Assembly: GCA_023430045.1 (NCBI GenBank)
Contig: JAEZCF010000157.1
Coordinates: 1-8,955 of the forward strand
Direction of reading: 5' to 3'
DNA: 8,955 nt
From: Pseudomonadota bacterium
GTDB taxonomy: Bacteria > Pseudomonadota > Gammaproteobacteria > Xanthomonadales > Xanthomonadaceae
A program made the translations under genes and the position numbers. The notes beneath the pieces were generated by a model. The model saw only the letters and a program-made list of their open reading frames with translations. It was not told the origin of the DNA and made no database searches. The stretch's first letter is position 1. The number at the start of each line of letters is the position of its first letter. Positions 7,470 through 8,955 of the stretch are shown here, one piece after another.

Positions 7470-7473
7470 GGAG
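7470..7473 (+). promoter_or_regulatory. Ribosome-binding site deciding the ahcY start
   Basis: GGAG lies six bases before ATG 7480. The upstream in-frame ATG 7444 would add 12 residues (MRAHARLQPELS), but it lies six bases after the aptamer with no Shine-Dalgarno sequence. The ATG 7480 start gives the family-like N-terminus MNAVARTFS. Confidence 0.8.
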
Positions 7474-7479
7474 CTTTCA

Positions 7480-8925
7480 ATGAACGCTGTTGCCAGAACC
7501 TTCTCCACCGAAGGTGATTACAAGATTGCCGATATTTCGCTGGCCGACTGGGGCCGCAAGGAACTGGACATCGCCGAGCACGAGATGCCGGGCCTGATGT
7601 CGATCCGCCGCAAGTACCAGGCCGAGCTGCCCCTGAAGGGCGTGCGCGTGACCGGTTCGCTGCACATGACCATCCAGACGGCGGTGCTGATCGAAACCCT
7701 GAAGGACATCGGCGCCGACGTGCGCTGGGCGTCCTGCAACATCTTCTCCACCCAAGACCATGCCGCCGCCGCCATCGCAGCGACGGGCACCCCCGTGTTC
7801 GCCTGGAAGGGCGAGACGCTGGAGGAATACTGGGACTGCACGCTCGACGCGCTGACCTTCACCCTGGCCGACGGCACGCTGACCGGTCCGGAGCTGGTGG
7901 TGGACGACGGCGGCGACGTCACCCTGCTGATCCACAAGGGCTACGAGCTGGAAAACGGCAGCACCTGGGTCGATGAAAAGGCTTCTTCGCACGAAGAACA
8001 GGTCATCAAGAACCTGCTCAAGCGCGTGCATGCCGAGCGTCCGGGCTACTGGACCCGCGTGGTCAAGGACTGGAAGGGTGTTTCCGAGGAAACCACCACC
8101 GGCGTGCACCGCCTGTACCAGCTGGCCCAGGCCGGCACGCTGCTGATCCCGGCGATCAACGTCAACGATTCGGTCACCAAGAGCAAGTTCGACAACCTGT
8201 ACGGCTGCCGCGAGTCGCTGGCCGATGGCCTCAAGCGCGCGATGGACGTGATGCTGGCCGGCAAGGTCGCGGTGGTCTGCGGTTACGGTGATGTGGGCAA
8301 GGGCTGCGCCGCTTCGCTGCGTGCCTATGGCGCGCGCGTGGTGGTCACCGAGATCGATCCGATCTGCGCCCTGCAGGCGGCGATGGAAGGCTTCGAGGTC
8401 AACACCATCGAGTCGACCCTCGGCCGTGGCGACATCTATGTCACCACCACCGGCAACAAGGACATCATCCGCATCGAGCACCTGAGCAAGATGAAGGACC
8501 AGGCCATCGTCTGCAACATCGGCCACTTCGACAACGAGATCCAGGTCGATGCGCTGAACGCCTTCGCCGGCGTGCAGAAGATCAACATCAAGCCGCAGGT
8601 CGACAAGTACATCTTCGACAACGGCAATGCGATCTTCCTGCTGGCCGACGGTCGCCTGGTGAACCTGGGCTGCGCCACGGGCCACCCGAGCTTCGTCATG
8701 TCCAATTCGTTCGCCAACCAGACGCTGGCACAGATCGACCTGTGGGCCAACAAGGACAGCTACGAGAAGAAGGTGTACCTGCTGCCGAAGAAGCTGGACG
8801 AGGAAGTGGCGCGCCTGCACCTGGAGAAGATCGGCGTGAAGCTGACCACGCTGAGCCAGGAACAGGCGGACTACATCGGCGTGCCGGTGGAAGGCCCGTT
8901 CAAGCCGGATCATTACCGCTACTGA
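7480..8925 (+). CDS. ahcY: Adenosylhomocysteinase (SAH hydrolase)
   Basis: AhcY reversibly hydrolyses S-adenosylhomocysteine to adenosine and homocysteine, removing the product that inhibits methyltransferases and feeding the methionine cycle. It is a cytoplasmic NAD-containing enzyme, usually a homotetramer. The protein has 481 residues, the long bacterial/plant form with an insert of about 40 residues in the substrate domain (roughly 145-185) absent from the 432-residue mammalian enzyme. Visible residues include His62 in GSLHMT, Asp143 in VDDGGDVT, Glu204 in SEETTTGVH, Lys234 and Asp238 in NDSVTKSKFDN, and Cys243 in YGCRES. The NAD-binding loop is GYGDVGKG (268-275), followed by Cys where many homologues have Ser. 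ATGHPSFVMS (399-408) and the C-terminal KPDHYRY, which reaches into the neighbouring subunit's NAD site, are intact. The riboswitch upstream makes it substrate-controlled. In other genomes metF often follows; the window ends too soon to tell. Confidence 0.98.
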   Translation: MNAVARTFSTEGDYKIADISLADWGRKELDIAEHEMPGLMSIRRKYQAELPLKGVRVTGSLHMTIQTAVLIETLKDIGADVRWASCNIFSTQDHAAAAIAATGTPVFAWKGETLEEYWDCTLDALTFTLADGTLTGPELVVDDGGDVTLLIHKGYELENGSTWVDEKASSHEEQVIKNLLKRVHAERPGYWTRVVKDWKGVSEETTTGVHRLYQLAQAGTLLIPAINVNDSVTKSKFDNLYGCRESLADGLKRAMDVMLAGKVAVVCGYGDVGKGCAASLRAYGARVVVTEIDPICALQAAMEGFEVNTIESTLGRGDIYVTTTGNKDIIRIEHLSKMKDQAIVCNIGHFDNEIQVDALNAFAGVQKINIKPQVDKYIFDNGNAIFLLADGRLVNLGCATGHPSFVMSNSFANQTLAQIDLWANKDSYEKKVYLLPKKLDEEVARLHLEKIGVKLTTLSQEQADYIGVPVEGPFKPDHYRY

Positions 8926-8935
8926 TCGCGGGGGT

Positions 8936-8955
8936 TGCCGGCCAGCGGCCGGCAC
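8936..8955 (-). repeat. GTAG-type REP (SMAG-like) palindrome, cut by window end
   Basis: Ten bases after the ahcY stop codon, TGCCGGCC (8936-8943) and GGCCGGCA (8947-8954) form a perfect 8-bp hairpin with loop AGC. Read on the minus strand it is TGCCGGCC-GCT-GGCCGGCA, the body of the GTAG-headed palindromes common in Stenotrophomonas genomes, followed by ACCCC. The final base of the window (G on the minus strand) would be the last base of the GTAG head. It could also stabilise or end the ahcY transcript. Confidence 0.65.

Noticed and set aside
7477..8955. Minus-strand open frame of 492 codons, open at the window edge
   Set aside because: It is antisense to ahcY, which is unmistakable; the His-, Asp- and Val-rich translation has no recognisable motif.

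Overview
The window looks like a chromosomal stretch from a high-GC gammaproteobacterium of the Xanthomonadaceae, most likely Stenotrophomonas or a close relative. This rests on three things: the enzyme sequences as I remember the family, the S-adenosylhomocysteine (SAH) riboswitch placed directly before ahcY, and a GTAG-type palindrome at the right edge that resembles the SMAG/REP repeats of Stenotrophomonas. No database search was run, so the genus is an inference.

Layout from left to right. Bases 87-2804 on the minus strand hold ppc (phosphoenolpyruvate carboxylase), complete and with all signature motifs; its best start is a GTG. A short divergent gap (2805-2977) carries a GC-rich tandem repeat and hairpin. 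Bases 2978-4537 on the plus strand hold an unrecognised 519-residue protein with markedly lower GC. It has two tandem copies of a roughly 53-residue unit (FSEGFI-x-RLE-x-I-x-SL), a Ser/Pro-rich linker and a helical C-terminal part. This is the least ordinary gene in the window. A convergent gap (4538-4751) contains several hairpins without U-tracts. Bases 4752-7262 on the minus strand hold an exported S9-family serine peptidase (glutamyl-endopeptidase-like). The divergent gap 7263-7479 contains a consensus -10 promoter (TATAAT), a complete SAH riboswitch and the ribosome-binding site of ahcY. Bases 7480-8925 on the plus strand hold ahcY (adenosylhomocysteinase). The window ends inside a perfect hairpin that looks like a truncated GTAG-REP.

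The genes do not form one operon: ppc and the peptidase are on the minus strand, the orphan gene and ahcY on the plus strand. The functional logic visible is local. ahcY is controlled by its own substrate through the riboswitch: SAH accumulation should raise AhcY and clear this inhibitor of methyltransferases. ppc supplies oxaloacetate to the TCA cycle, and the peptidase probably degrades peptides in the periplasm. The orphan gene between ppc and the peptidase looks like an accessory insertion, possibly encoding a secreted or host-interacting protein, but no secretion genes are present to support that.
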